DNA of 47,593 bases. Source: a virus. Both the position numbers and the translations under genes were made by a program. Below, piece after piece: positions 15,648 to 24,613 of the stretch. The DNA lies in the IMG/VR virus record IMGVR_UViG_3300037502_000623, positions 1 through 47,593 of that record; one strand, 5' to 3'. Positions within the stretch are counted from its first letter, which is position 1. Every line of letters begins with the position of its first letter. The notes below the pieces were generated by a model. That model was not told the origin of the DNA, made no database searches, and was given only the letters and a program-made list of their open reading frames with translations.

Positions 15648-17749
15648 CGCCTACCGTCCGGGCGAATGTCAAGGCGCGGCGCACCAAGCTGCCATGCCGT
15701 ATTCACTTGGTTGGACGAGATCTTGAAGATCATCTGTCGGCCACGGATGCGCGTGTAGACCTGACCAGTGAATTGTTCGGTATCGGAGATGGTGTACGGG
15801 GCAATCAGGTACACAGGCTCATTTTCTGTCTTGGTGATACCCGAGCCGGAGTTACGCAGCGTGGACAGACCCATTGTCACTTGGGGCGCGACGCCACCGG
15901 GGGCGTTAGATGAGTTGGCGAACGTAAGATCTGGAAGCACGCGCCATACAAACTGGAAGCTATTACCATCGCCAAGGTCAAACTCAGACGATCCGATGTA
16001 AGCGTTAATTGCCGTGGCTGTACCAGTCGTGTTGTCGTTAATGCCAGTCTCGTGCGCGATTACTCGACCCAACCCAGTGCTTGAGTCATAGGTGGTCGCC
16101 ATAGGCACAGCACGAAGGCCGGAATCCAGCCACGCAGTACGAGACATGGTGCCGTAATACCACGCTTTCTCCATGTAATTAAAGATGACGTAGCGGTCGG
16201 GCTGATTTGCCGAGGAGGACGGGTAGAACCACCAAACTTCGTTGAAGCCCTCATTCGACCCAGCATATACCTGCTGATACTGCTGGACGTTAATGTCGCC
16301 GAATACAAACCGACGCAGATCGCAATCAAGCGTCTGCACTCGACCGTCATACATGTAAAACTTATCTACGCCCATCCAGAAAACAACCCCGGACGCAATA
16401 GTTGCGGCGTTCTGGCCGATGATCGAGATATTGTCTGCCAGTAGTTGAGCGCCCCAGACAGTCGGCGGGCCGTAGTATTGCAGTGAATACAGGCTGGAGT
16501 CAGTGAATACCAGAACTTCCTGACGAGCGATAAGCGACGCAACAATCGACGAGCCGTGAGAAACCCTAAGAGCGCCAGCTTGATTAGTAGCATCCGGGGT
16601 CCACGCATACAGATTGTCTTGATCGCTCCAGCGAATCAGCAGAGGGTCAATAACCGACCCGCCATAATCGTTGCAGCCAAACGCAAACACAAACCTGTTT
16701 ACGTCAGAAACGGCGATGAACGTCTGGATGGTGGGGATGTCAACCAGCAGAGAGATAGAAAACGTCCCGCTGCCAGCACCTGTGACGTTAACCAGATTAC
16801 CGGAAGCATTCAGCAGATTCGCCTGCAACCCGTTCACGTTGAACAAGTAATACGTCGTGCTAGCAAGAATTCCGGTTGGCAGTGTGCCGCCACTGGATAC
16901 GGAAAACTGAAGCGCAGTTCCTTCCGTGAGAACCTTGGTCAGCGTCACTACCGTGGGTGAAGCAGTGGTGAACGTAACCGTACCGCCCAGCGTGTTCAGT
17001 AAAACGCCTCGGGTATTAACACCGTTCGTTGCGTCCCAGTAGTAGATACCGCCAACCTTCGGGCCGTAAATCAAATCTTCGCCGTAGTTCTGCTGTGTCC
17101 ACACGCCCAGACTGGTGCTGGTAGTAACCGGAGATCCTTCGCCCCAAGCGCCAGACCCCCACGTACTAAACCCCCAGCCAGCACGAGGCAGTTCAGTAGT
17201 AGCGCTGACGCCGACCTGATACGCAGCAGATACGGCAGATCCACCGTAAGAGCCGCCAGAGATCGCGGAAGAGGTTGTGATCGTGTACGAGTTGGCGTTA
17301 ATGATCGAGACGATCTGGAATTCTGCGTTGAACGTGGTGTCGTAAGTTCCCGTCGCGCCGCTGTAGGTAACAAAATCGCCAGCCGAGCAGCCATGGGCCG
17401 TGTCAGTAACGGTGACGGTCGTTGTGTTGTTGCCAGCGAACGGGTTGGTGCCAAGCGTGACCGTGCGGCGGATCGGGGTGATGTCGTTAAACGCACCGCC
17501 CTCTTCAATGTAGAACTTGAGGTTAGTGCCCACTCCAAGCAGATTGGAGCCGTTGAGCGTCACCCAATTCCACAGCGACCGGCAAAGGCCACGGAAAGTG
17601 TTCAGGGAGTACGGCACCCAGCCACCGATGGACTCGGGGTTGCCTTGACGGAAACGAATCTTGTCGCACTCATACCAGCCGCCCTCAGTGGTATAGCGCG
17701 TGTTTTCCCGGTTCACCCCGGGTTTGAACAAGATCTTCTGGAGCGGCAT
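15644..17749 (-). CDS. tail nozzle / DNA-stabilisation-like protein
   Basis: A 701-residue protein. The N-terminus (LFKPGVNRENTRYTTEGGWYECDKIRFRQG) and the middle (IRWSDQDNLYAWTP, LFWMGVDKFYMYDG-like blades, NEVWWFYPS, YVIFNYMEKAWYYG) match phage packaged-DNA stabilisation proteins of the P22 gp10 kind and beta-propeller nozzle proteins such as T7 gp12. It is longer than P22 gp10 (about 470 residues) because of a Thr/Ser/Gly-rich insertion at about 95-330. The protein would form the distal part of a short tail and keep DNA in place before ejection. It directly follows the lysis genes and precedes the fibre-like gene with an ATGA overlap. The tail role is fairly sure, the subfamily less so. 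Confidence 0.7.
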   Translation of the reverse strand: MPLQKILFKPGVNRENTRYTTEGGWYECDKIRFRQGNPESIGGWVPYSLNTFRGLCRSLWNWVTLNGSNLLGVGTNLKFYIEEGGAFNDITPIRRTVTLGTNPFAGNNTTTVTVTDTAHGCSAGDFVTYSGATGTYDTTFNAEFQIVSIINANSYTITTSSAISGGSYGGSAVSAAYQVGVSATTELPRAGWGFSTWGSGAWGEGSPVTTSTSLGVWTQQNYGEDLIYGPKVGGIYYWDATNGVNTRGVLLNTLGGTVTFTTASPTVVTLTKVLTEGTALQFSVSSGGTLPTGILASTTYYLFNVNGLQANLLNASGNLVNVTGAGSGTFSISLLVDIPTIQTFIAVSDVNRFVFAFGCNDYGGSVIDPLLIRWSDQDNLYAWTPDATNQAGALRVSHGSSIVASLIARQEVLVFTDSSLYSLQYYGPPTVWGAQLLADNISIIGQNAATIASGVVFWMGVDKFYMYDGRVQTLDCDLRRFVFGDINVQQYQQVYAGSNEGFNEVWWFYPSSSANQPDRYVIFNYMEKAWYYGTMSRTAWLDSGLRAVPMATTYDSSTGLGRVIAHETGINDNTTGTATAINAYIGSSEFDLGDGNSFQFVWRVLPDLTFANSSNAPGGVAPQVTMGLSTLRNSGSGITKTENEPVYLIAPYTISDTEQFTGQVYTRIRGRQMIFKISSNQVNTAWQLGAPRLDIRPDGRR

Positions 17750-17757
17750 ATCGTGCC

Positions 17758-18159
17758 TTACTTCGTCACAGCTTTCAGTTTCTCGACTGTTCTAAGACCG
17801 CCGATGCCCAAGAGCCCGGTTACGACCACCCAGAGCAAATCCAAATTGAGTTCAGGCGGGGCAGGCCAGCCACGAATCGCACCAATCCACGCCAATACGG
17901 GCTGACCAATAGTAGCGTAGAGAAAGCCCGCAGCACCACACCAACCGAACGCAGGACGCCAACCGGCTACAAAAATACTGGCGTGCGACGCCTCACGGGC
18001 GTTGATTTCGAGTTGAGCGATGACCTGTTTTAATTCACCGTCAGCAGCAAGACGCACAAGCTCCATTTCAGCAGCCTGTTTGGCGGCGGGATCGGGGATA
18101 AACCGATCCAGTAGCGTCTTGCCAAAATCAAAGAGCGAACCAAGTAGCAACGGGTTCAT
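17758..18159 (-). CDS. holin (3-TM, GTA-holin-like)
   Basis: A 133-residue membrane protein matching the holin family named for gene transfer agent release. An amphipathic N-terminal helix (LLLGSLFDFGKTLLDRFIPDPAAKQAAEMEL) is followed by an Ala/Gln-rich helix. Hydrophobic segments follow, with the conserved WRPAFGWCGAAGFLYATIGQPVL (about 67-89) and LDLLWVVVTGLLGIGGLRTVEKL (about 106-128). It would permeabilise the inner membrane and release endolysin. The ATG overlaps the endolysin stop (ATGA), so the two lysis genes are translationally coupled, endolysin first. Confidence 0.8.
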   Translation of the reverse strand: MNPLLLGSLFDFGKTLLDRFIPDPAAKQAAEMELVRLAADGELKQVIAQLEINAREASHASIFVAGWRPAFGWCGAAGFLYATIGQPVLAWIGAIRGWPAPPELNLDLLWVVVTGLLGIGGLRTVEKLKAVTK

Positions 18160-18635
18160 GGCATCTCCATCAGATCAGCGATGCGTCGCGCCCAGCCCTT
18201 ACTAAAACTCGGCCAGTTTTTAAGTTCAGTCATGAACCGCAGGCGCTGGGCAATGATTCTATTACGCAGAGTGTGAGCATCGACCGTATATGCAGCACCG
18301 ACTGTGATCGGCCCAATAATCCCGTCGGCCTTAACTTTTAATGCCCGTTGAAGCCAGAGGATTGATTGCCCGACACCAGAATTAACGGCCCCATCAAACA
18401 CCACGTACCGCACAGCCAGAGGCAGTTTATCTGCGGAGATCGGGTTCCAATACCGTTCAAGGTAAATGCGCTTTGCCAAATCCAGCGGCAGTTCACGCAT
18501 ATCACCCCGATAACCAACTTCTTTAGCTACCGCTTCAGTTATGCCGAAACGGGTCTTACCCCCGGGATCATCCCAATGGTCAGAGTAATCGCCCTCGTGC
18601 CCGAGCAGGGTGCGGAAGGCGGTATCGAAGTCCAT
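18156..18635 (-). CDS. endolysin, N-acetylmuramidase of the GH108 type
   Basis: A 159-residue peptidoglycan hydrolase. The N-terminal GH108 signature is clear: LLGHEGDYSDHWDDPGGKTRFGIT (residues 10-33) with the probable catalytic Glu14. It continues with RIYLERYWNPI and FDGAVNSGVGQSILWLQRAL. The C-terminal part (KADGIIGPITVGAA ... RLRFMTELKNWPSFSKGWARRI) matches the peptidoglycan-binding domain paired with GH108. There is no signal peptide, so export depends on the holin directly downstream (4-base overlap). Length is close to the family norm (about 160-200). Confidence 0.9.
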   Translation of the reverse strand: MDFDTAFRTLLGHEGDYSDHWDDPGGKTRFGITEAVAKEVGYRGDMRELPLDLAKRIYLERYWNPISADKLPLAVRYVVFDGAVNSGVGQSILWLQRALKVKADGIIGPITVGAAYTVDAHTLRNRIIAQRLRFMTELKNWPSFSKGWARRIADLMEMP

Positions 18636-18636
18636 A

Positions 18637-18978
18637 TTACTGGGGCGGAGTCGGCCACACTACGGTCTGCGGGAACCCCGGTTGCTCAGGCACATCCCGA
18701 AGTTCTTGGCGGTACTGCGCCCATGCCTGCTGCTGCTGAGTCGTCATGGACGCCCAGCGGTCTGCGAGTGCGTGATTGTCAGAGGCAATCAACAGAGCGT
18801 CACGTTGTGTCCGAACTTCAGCCGCAAGCACAGAAGAAGGGACAGGATTAGGGGTGTTGCCCGCAGCCAACCACGCCTGATAATCCTGCCAACCGGTGTT
18901 GTTCGGATCGTCAGGGATGAAAGCGTTATCAGAAAGCCGGATAACGCCAGATGATTGAGTCAGTTGATACACGATCAT
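18637..18978 (-). CDS. tail fibre assembly chaperone-like protein
   Basis: A 113-residue protein from ATG at 18978. This start forms an ATGA overlap with the stop of the fibre gene, preferable to an in-frame ATG seven codons earlier inside that gene. The C-terminal half (RDALLIASDNHALADRWASMTTQQQQAWAQYRQELRDVPEQPGFPQTVVWPTPP) is typical of phage tail assembly chaperone proteins: RDxLL, D, AWxxYRQxLRDxPxQ, FPxxVxWP. The N-terminus (SDNAFIPDDPNNTGWQDYQAWLAAGN) matches their usual leader. Its place directly after the fibre gene supports a role in folding or attaching the fibre. Confidence 0.8.
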   Translation of the reverse strand: MIVYQLTQSSGVIRLSDNAFIPDDPNNTGWQDYQAWLAAGNTPNPVPSSVLAAEVRTQRDALLIASDNHALADRWASMTTQQQQAWAQYRQELRDVPEQPGFPQTVVWPTPPQ

Positions 18979-20693
18979 AGCTCCGAAGAAACAACCCAAT
19001 GAGCCAGCACATAACCATTATTGGATACGGCACTAGTTTGATAAAAGTTCATGCCGCGAGTGCTAATGTCACTTCCGGTTACAGCAATGTCTGCGGCTGC
19101 GGCGACATCTCTAACAACACCAGTCGCACCTGTTGCAGGAGAATAGACAGTAGCAGTGGGGGCCGCTCGCATTTCTACGGGGAATGCCACGTTGTATGCC
19201 ACGGAATTATTCACACCGATTTCGCGGTATTGCCCTGCGGCTGTAATTGTGGCGGGGTTGACCGTCAGACTATAACTCTTTGAGTAATAACGCTGGCAAA
19301 GTGCAACCTCTTGCCCAAACTGCCGATGTTCAAACGGAGTTGCAACTGCCCCAAGCTCAAGTTGCGCACCAGTAATAGCAAAAGTGTTTGACGTAGAGTC
19401 GAGGCAGTTAACTTGGTTTGAAGTGGCAAGAAATACGCCGGTTTGCCAAGCTCCTGCCGTAGTCTGAAAAGTTGTACCACAAGCTAGCGCCCAAGCCACC
19501 CTCAATCCTATTCCGTTTATCCAACTCCAATTGCCAGCAGTTATCAAACCCCCCGAAACGGTTAAGGTTTTATACTCCCACGTATTAGAAGCATTAACTG
19601 TGTACTCAAGAACATAAGCTCGGTCGTTAATGTTTGAAAAAGATACGCAATGGGTTCCCGTTTTTGTACTGCGAACCCAAAACGACAAGGTAAACGTGCG
19701 ACCAATCAAGTCGCGGATGTTGTACCCTTCCACCAATTGCCTAATAATTGTGTAATCTCCCGCAGCAATTGAGGTGTCTGCGGCGGTCACCGAAATACGC
19801 AAACTATTATAAAACTCGTTATTTGACGGTACATCGGTGTCTTGAAGTACGGTTACCGTAGCCGAAGTGGAGTAACTAATCTGCCACCTGTCTAAAGTGT
19901 AAGCATTAGAGGCGGGGGAGGCAAACGTAGTATCACGTTGGGTGATATTCATCCTACCGTTAATGAGTTTGTTAATACCAAGACCAGCTACGGTATTGCT
20001 GCCCCACGTAGTTCCGTTTGCAAGCAGCAGATTGCCGGAGGTACTCGGAGACACAACCTGAAGTGCGGAAGTGCCGTTACCGAGCAGTACGTTATTTGCT
20101 GTCAGGGTGGCCGCACCTGTGCCTCCAGACGAGACAGGCAGGGTGCCCGTGGTCAGGGCAGAAGTAGAAGTGGCGTATACCGCTCCGTTGGCGGTGAACG
20201 AAGTCAGGCCGGTTCCGCCGTTCGTTGTGGCGAGCGTGCCAGTCAGGTCTGTAATCCGGTTAGAAGCAACCAGAGCGTAGTCGGTACCGTTCCACGCAAC
20301 CAAGGCCCGGGTCAGTGAGGGGATGGTGACGCCCGTGGTTGGGCCTGACCCCCGTACCACCACCGATTGATTGGTAGATGTGGCGTTGATGACTACGTAT
20401 GCCCGACTGTCTGCGGGAGCAGTGATCGTTAGAGTACCCGCCGGATTCCCGGTGCATCGAATGATCCGGTATTGAGCAGATCCCGAAGATGTCCCGGCAA
20501 CTTGAACAAGCGCCGTGCCGTTTGCAACGGTAAGATCAACAGAAGTCTGGCTTCCGCTGATAACCTGCGACCCCGCCACTGCGGCATCGACATAAGTCGT
20601 CAGGTAATCATTGACGACATCTCCCCAAGTGCCCGCTAGTTCACCGGTCTGAGGTTTAGCGAGGCCAATCAGGGATGTATATGTAGTGGGCAT
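18975..20693 (-). CDS. tail fibre protein
   Basis: A 572-residue fibre. The N-terminal segment (SLIGLAKPQTGELAGTWGDVVNDYLTTYVDAAV, residues 7-39) is a common virion-attachment region of phage fibres. Gly-Gly-Thr-Gly repeats follow (NGGTGLTSFTANGAVYATS, SGGTGAATLTANNVLLGNG; about 155-210), typical of trimeric fibre shafts. The C-terminal part begins with INKLINGRMNITQRDTTF (about 240) and holds a beta-sandwich region of carbohydrate-binding type. It includes the conserved PFEHRQFGQEVALCQRYY block near residue 460. It probably recognises host surface glycans. The assembly-chaperone-like gene follows directly with a 4-base overlap. Confidence 0.85.
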   Translation of the reverse strand: MPTTYTSLIGLAKPQTGELAGTWGDVVNDYLTTYVDAAVAGSQVISGSQTSVDLTVANGTALVQVAGTSSGSAQYRIIRCTGNPAGTLTITAPADSRAYVVINATSTNQSVVVRGSGPTTGVTIPSLTRALVAWNGTDYALVASNRITDLTGTLATTNGGTGLTSFTANGAVYATSTSALTTGTLPVSSGGTGAATLTANNVLLGNGTSALQVVSPSTSGNLLLANGTTWGSNTVAGLGINKLINGRMNITQRDTTFASPASNAYTLDRWQISYSTSATVTVLQDTDVPSNNEFYNSLRISVTAADTSIAAGDYTIIRQLVEGYNIRDLIGRTFTLSFWVRSTKTGTHCVSFSNINDRAYVLEYTVNASNTWEYKTLTVSGGLITAGNWSWINGIGLRVAWALACGTTFQTTAGAWQTGVFLATSNQVNCLDSTSNTFAITGAQLELGAVATPFEHRQFGQEVALCQRYYSKSYSLTVNPATITAAGQYREIGVNNSVAYNVAFPVEMRAAPTATVYSPATGATGVVRDVAAAADIAVTGSDISTRGMNFYQTSAVSNNGYVLAHWVVSSEL

Positions 20694-20702
20694 GAACTGC
20701 TC

Positions 20703-23579
20703 CTAAACAATCTCTTCAGAGTCTTGAGCGCTATCAACATCTTCCCAGTCGGGGGTCTGGTTGGTAGCCACTCCTTGCCAATTAACTGCTTGCGCGGTTT
20801 CGATGGTAGGCCAATTTCCGGCCTGCTCGTTGGTAACGGATTGCCAGTTCGCGGACTGGGAGTCATTGACCTCTGCCCATCCAGCAGATTGCGCTGTCTC
20901 GGCACTCTGCCAGCTTACAGCTTGTGCAGCATCAACCGCAACCCAGTTGGCGGACTGAGACGTAGCAGCATTCTGCCACCCCGCGCTCTGATTGTCACTA
21001 ATAGTTTCCCAAGCAACAGATTGGCTGGTGTCCGGGGCCTGCCAGTTTGCTTCTTGAGTGTCGTCGATATTATTCCAGAGCCGGGTAATAAACGAACTGA
21101 CCGCATCGGCAGTGCTGCACGCCTCAGCAATAACCTGAATCAATCGAGCGTCGCCCACCAACAGATCACTTGCGACTGCTGCTTCTTCTATGGATCTGTC
21201 GTAACTGCGCCCGCCAAGAATGAAGTCGGTTACCGAAGCGTCTTCGTGAATGTCGCAGTCGTACCGCTGAACCCCAACGGTGGAGTCCAGAATGGAGACG
21301 CCTTCCTCCACGGACACAGCAAAGATCGCCTGTGCGCTAACCAACTCAGCGGCGTTAAGCTGATCGTCGAACGTGCGCGGGTAGGCCGGAATGGCGGCCA
21401 TCTCATCAGCAACAAACGCAGCCTCTTCAATGGACCGACTGAAAACAACGCCATTCCAAGGACCTTGACCCCAAGTGCCCGAACCCCAGCCGCCTTCCGT
21501 ATAGATCACCGCCAGTGAAATAACATCGGTCGCCGTAGCAGGCTCAAGGATGATCTGATTCTGAATTGGGGTCTCAACGTCTACAACATCAGTCGCAGTC
21601 GCGGAGTCAGGGGCAACGCTGAAAGACAGCGGCAGGCCAGTGAAGATCGTGTCGGTAGCCGCAGCGGGCTCCTCGATAATCCCGTTAACCAGAACGAGCT
21701 TAGGGGTAACTTCGTCTGTGGCGACAGCCGTTTCAGCCGCATCCCGGGAGAAGATAATCCCGTTCCACGGCCCTTGGCCCCACGCGCCAGAACCCCAACC
21801 GCCTTCTGTGTAAGTAATGGTCGCGGAAGGCTCATCAGCGCCAAACACCTCCTCAAGAATTATCTGGTTCTGAACCGGCGTCTCAACCGTTATGGCATCT
21901 GCGGCAGTGGCAGAGTCTTGTGCAACGTTGAAGGACAGGGGCAGGCCAGCGGTAACTTCATCTGTCGCCGAGGCAGGTTCAAGCAAAATGCCGTTGACTA
22001 GCGCGAGTCTTGGGGTGATCTCATCAGCAGCAGAGGCGGTATCTGCGGTACTCCGGGAGAAGATAATTCCGTTCCACGGACCCTGACCCCAAGCCCCAGT
22101 ACCCCAGCCACCCTCGGTAAGCGTGATGGTCGAGGAAGTAAGGTCAGTGGCAGTAGAAGTTTCCGCGACCTCGGTTTCGCTATCGTTCGCTTTAAGGACA
22201 GAAACAACGTCCGCTGCCGAAGCGGACTCTTCAACGACGCCATTAACAGTTGTTAATCTCGGGGTGACTTCATCCGCAGCCGAAGCGGACTCCGAAACAA
22301 GCCCGTTGACCAACGGCAGTAGTGCGTCAATCTGATCCGAGATTGCCCCGGATTCGACAACACTCCTGTTGAAGATGATCCCGTTCCAAGCCCCCTGACC
22401 CCATGTGCCAGACCCCCAGCCGCCTTCAGTAAACGTGACGGAAGAATCAATCGAGTCGGCAGTGGATGCTGTTTCCGCTACAGAATGATTGAAGGTGCCG
22501 ATAGCTTCAGTTGAATCAGCGCCCGAGGCAGAGTCTTCTGACCGACCGTTAACGGTCGTCAGTTTGGGCGTGACCTCATCTGCCACAGAGGCAGACTCGA
22601 TTACCGCGCCATTAACCGTCGAGATGGTCGCCGAAAGCAGGTCAGAGACGTTGGCTGACTCAATGACGGAGCGGGCAAAAATAATCCCGTTCCATGGCCC
22701 TTGGCCCCACGTACCAGACCCCCAGCCGCCTTCTGTGTACGTTACGGACAGAGACACGGAATCCGCCGTGGATGCGGCTTCTTCGACGGAAACGCGGGGC
22801 TGAAACGCTGTGGAAGCAACGTCCGATGTCGTCGCAGCCTCAAGTATGAGGCCATTAACAGTCGTTAATCTCGGAGTGACAAGATCTGCACCACTAGCAG
22901 CCTCATCGACTTGCCCATTTACGGCGGGCACAGACAGCGTTACTGAATCCGCAGCAGATGCGGACTCGACAATGTTCCGGTTAAATACAACCCCGCTCCA
23001 AGCGCCCTGACCCCATGTCCCGGTGCCCCAACCGCCCTCAGTCAAGGTGACGGAAGCAGACGCTTCGTCGGCCAGATTGGATGTCTCCGCGAGCGCAGAG
23101 TAAACGCTGGCGATGTTTGATGGGGTGTCTGTTGCGGACGCCGTATCTTGCGTCGTGCTTATGGGAACAAAACGCGCTGAAGCGGCGTCTATTACGGAAG
23201 ATAGCTCGCTGTCTGTCCGCTCGACTTGTAGTCGAACACTCGTCTCATCCGAGCCCGTTGCGGTCTCGGCGGCTACAGGAACAAAAGTTGCCTGAGCACT
23301 TACAGAATCAGTACCTGAGGCAGTCTCTTCCTCAGTGCGGAAGTAGTTTGTGACGCCAAAATTGGCATCAGAGACAGAAGATGTCTCGGCAACACTAACA
23401 AAAACATCACGTATCGAAGATACGGAATCAGAGCCCGTGGCGGGCTCTAAAACTAGACCAGCAGCAGAAGTCCCGGATACTTCATCCGAGCCAGTGGCAG
23501 ACTCAGTTACTGATGACGAGTAAGCTGAGTAACCCCATTTAGGTTGGCCCCAAGTGCCGGAACCCCAGCCACTGGACAC
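20703..23579 (-). CDS. hierarchical Trp/Gly repeat protein, putative adhesin or fibre
   Basis: A 958-residue protein made almost wholly of repeats. The N-terminus has GWGSGTWGQ. Six further copies of TEGGWGSGTWGQGPWNGIIF-like units follow, spaced about 101-104 residues apart. Between them lie acidic Ala/Ser/Thr-rich units with E-x-A-x-x-A-D-x-V and VNG signatures. After a short region near 760-830, the last 124 residues are eleven consecutive 11-residue units, each starting with Trp and carrying Gln at position 8. Very acidic, with almost no Cys. GWG-type repeats occur in phage virion proteins. Its position between fibre and other virion genes suggests a long surface appendage; function unknown. 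Confidence 0.7.
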   Translation of the reverse strand: MSSGWGSGTWGQPKWGYSAYSSSVTESATGSDEVSGTSAAGLVLEPATGSDSVSSIRDVFVSVAETSSVSDANFGVTNYFRTEEETASGTDSVSAQATFVPVAAETATGSDETSVRLQVERTDSELSSVIDAASARFVPISTTQDTASATDTPSNIASVYSALAETSNLADEASASVTLTEGGWGTGTWGQGAWSGVVFNRNIVESASAADSVTLSVPAVNGQVDEAASGADLVTPRLTTVNGLILEAATTSDVASTAFQPRVSVEEAASTADSVSLSVTYTEGGWGSGTWGQGPWNGIIFARSVIESANVSDLLSATISTVNGAVIESASVADEVTPKLTTVNGRSEDSASGADSTEAIGTFNHSVAETASTADSIDSSVTFTEGGWGSGTWGQGAWNGIIFNRSVVESGAISDQIDALLPLVNGLVSESASAADEVTPRLTTVNGVVEESASAADVVSVLKANDSETEVAETSTATDLTSSTITLTEGGWGTGAWGQGPWNGIIFSRSTADTASAADEITPRLALVNGILLEPASATDEVTAGLPLSFNVAQDSATAADAITVETPVQNQIILEEVFGADEPSATITYTEGGWGSGAWGQGPWNGIIFSRDAAETAVATDEVTPKLVLVNGIIEEPAAATDTIFTGLPLSFSVAPDSATATDVVDVETPIQNQIILEPATATDVISLAVIYTEGGWGSGTWGQGPWNGVVFSRSIEEAAFVADEMAAIPAYPRTFDDQLNAAELVSAQAIFAVSVEEGVSILDSTVGVQRYDCDIHEDASVTDFILGGRSYDRSIEEAAVASDLLVGDARLIQVIAEACSTADAVSSFITRLWNNIDDTQEANWQAPDTSQSVAWETISDNQSAGWQNAATSQSANWVAVDAAQAVSWQSAETAQSAGWAEVNDSQSANWQSVTNEQAGNWPTIETAQAVNWQGVATNQTPDWEDVDSAQDSEEIV
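20706..21077 (-). repeat. eleven-unit W-x6-Q 11-residue repeat (33-bp period)
   Basis: The end of the repeat-protein gene encodes eleven successive 11-residue units with Trp at position 1 and Gln at position 8 without a break in register (residues 835 to about 955). Units such as WQSAETAQSAG and WAEVNDSQSAN show that only the Trp and Gln, and mostly small or acidic residues, are kept. DNA identity between units is moderate, so the repeat is under protein-level constraint rather than freshly duplicated. Confidence 0.9.
21451..23041 (-). repeat. six copies of a GGWGxGxWGQGxW module, ~310-bp period
   Basis: Nearly identical 50-bp blocks lie at about 21451, 21761, 22070, 22381, 22689 and 22992, with a seventh partial copy at the N-terminal end of the gene (about 23537-23574). 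Each encodes TEGGWG(S/T)G(T/A)WGQG(P/A)W(N/S)G. The regular spacing shows that the gene grew by duplication of a roughly 103-residue unit. Confidence 0.85.
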
Positions 23580-23589
23580 TTATCCATCC

Positions 23590-24171
23590 TTAGGCTGACA
23601 GACTGAATTGATAGGTGACGTTCAAAATGTCGCCGTTTACAACCGACCGGTCGCCGGGAGACTGAAAGTCAGCAGCGGAAAACAGCGTCCCCGTAGTGCC
23701 GCCCTTGGTGTTGTTGCTAATCAAAAACGCCCCACCGACGGTCGTGGTCGCGTTCATGGTGAACACAGCCTTATTAGATGTGTTAGTCACAACTGATGGG
23801 TTCGCATTCGTAGCAGCAGCAAAGTTCGCGACGGGGCGGGTGGATTCGCTGTAGCTCGTGTTTTCAGTCCACCCACCGTGCGAAGCAGCCGTGTCACCGG
23901 CAGCGGGTGTGTTTGAAGCAGCAGCGCCATAAATACCGACATACCACGTAGTGATCTGAGTCGTAGCCACCAGAGCGGAACCGGCCATGTACTGAAGGCC
24001 GACGTTCACAACAAGATTGGGCGTCTCGGCAGTCCACTTGGGGTTGCCGTCTTTGTCAAAACATTCAACGATGTATTTGCCGGTAGCCTTAAGCGACTCA
24101 GTATTCGGCGTGCTGTTGGCGATCAGACCACCGCCGATCACATCCGAGGTCTTTGCTTTGTTCATCGTCAC
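23590..24171 (-). CDS. virion structural protein
   Basis: A 193-residue Ser/Thr/Ala/Asn-rich beta protein. It may start at GTG 24171, about six bases after an AGGAG site, or at ATG two codons later (24165). Segments such as VECFDKDGNPKWTAETPNLVVNVGLQYMAG and TWYVGIYGAAASNTP...GDTAASHGGWTENTSYSESTRPVANF are familiar from phage minor head or tail proteins in similar clusters. No catalytic motif or membrane segment. Likely a minor virion component; the exact place is unknown. Confidence 0.65.
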   Translation of the reverse strand: MTMNKAKTSDVIGGGLIANSTPNTESLKATGKYIVECFDKDGNPKWTAETPNLVVNVGLQYMAGSALVATTQITTWYVGIYGAAASNTPAAGDTAASHGGWTENTSYSESTRPVANFAAATNANPSVVTNTSNKAVFTMNATTTVGGAFLISNNTKGGTTGTLFSAADFQSPGDRSVVNGDILNVTYQFSLSA

Positions 24172-24180
24172 TTCAGACTC

Positions 24181-24612
24181 CTATGCAATCCTGATGATTG
24201 CGCTGGTGCTAGAGGCAGTGGGGAACTGAACCTCAAACGAGGTTGAGCAAGTTTTATCCCCACCAAAATCAAGAACACATACGGTGGGATTGCCCCCACC
24301 AGACTTATAAATCAACGCGCCGCGACAGGTAAACGCAGCCGGGTTCCACGTAGAGTTTGAAAACGACAGATACGCAGTCGTATTCGTGGGGTCAGCACCC
24401 GTCGTCGGTGTCACAGATACCGTCAGCGTGTTACCACCGGCAGTATATCCGGTCCCAGTAATCTCGCCGTCAGTAGTGTACGCCGAAGTAGTCGGTCCGA
24501 GACTAGCCGTGTCGCTATACAACGCAATCTTGAACGTGTCAGATGCGAAGTTAAACGTGCCCGATGCCAGACCCGTTTTGAAAGTGTTGGTTGCACCTTG
24601 AACGAGTGGCAT
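24181..24612 (-). CDS. virion structural protein, paralogue of the protein at 34453-34884
   Basis: A 143-residue beta-rich protein. The N-terminal FKTGLASGTFNFASDTFKIALYSDTA is followed by an Ala/Thr region, GTGYTAGGNTLTVSVTP, and a C-terminal strand pair (RGALIYKSG ... VCVLDFGGDKTCSTSFEVQFPTA). The order and wording parallel the 143-residue protein encoded at 34453-34884 (FASNTFKVYLSNATP, GYDTAGGETTTVAV, YVVLYND, ESFTVKFN), so both probably share one fold. Such proteins are frequent among minor structural proteins of aquatic phages. It follows the 231-residue connector gene after one base. Confidence 0.65.
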   Translation of the reverse strand: MPLVQGATNTFKTGLASGTFNFASDTFKIALYSDTASLGPTTSAYTTDGEITGTGYTAGGNTLTVSVTPTTGADPTNTTAYLSFSNSTWNPAAFTCRGALIYKSGGGNPTVCVLDFGGDKTCSTSFEVQFPTASSTSAIIRIA

Positions 24613-24613
24613 A

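Noticed and set aside
20706-21077. CRISPR-like regular 33-bp repeats
   Set aside because: The repeats have no spacers, keep reading frame and encode a protein ladder.
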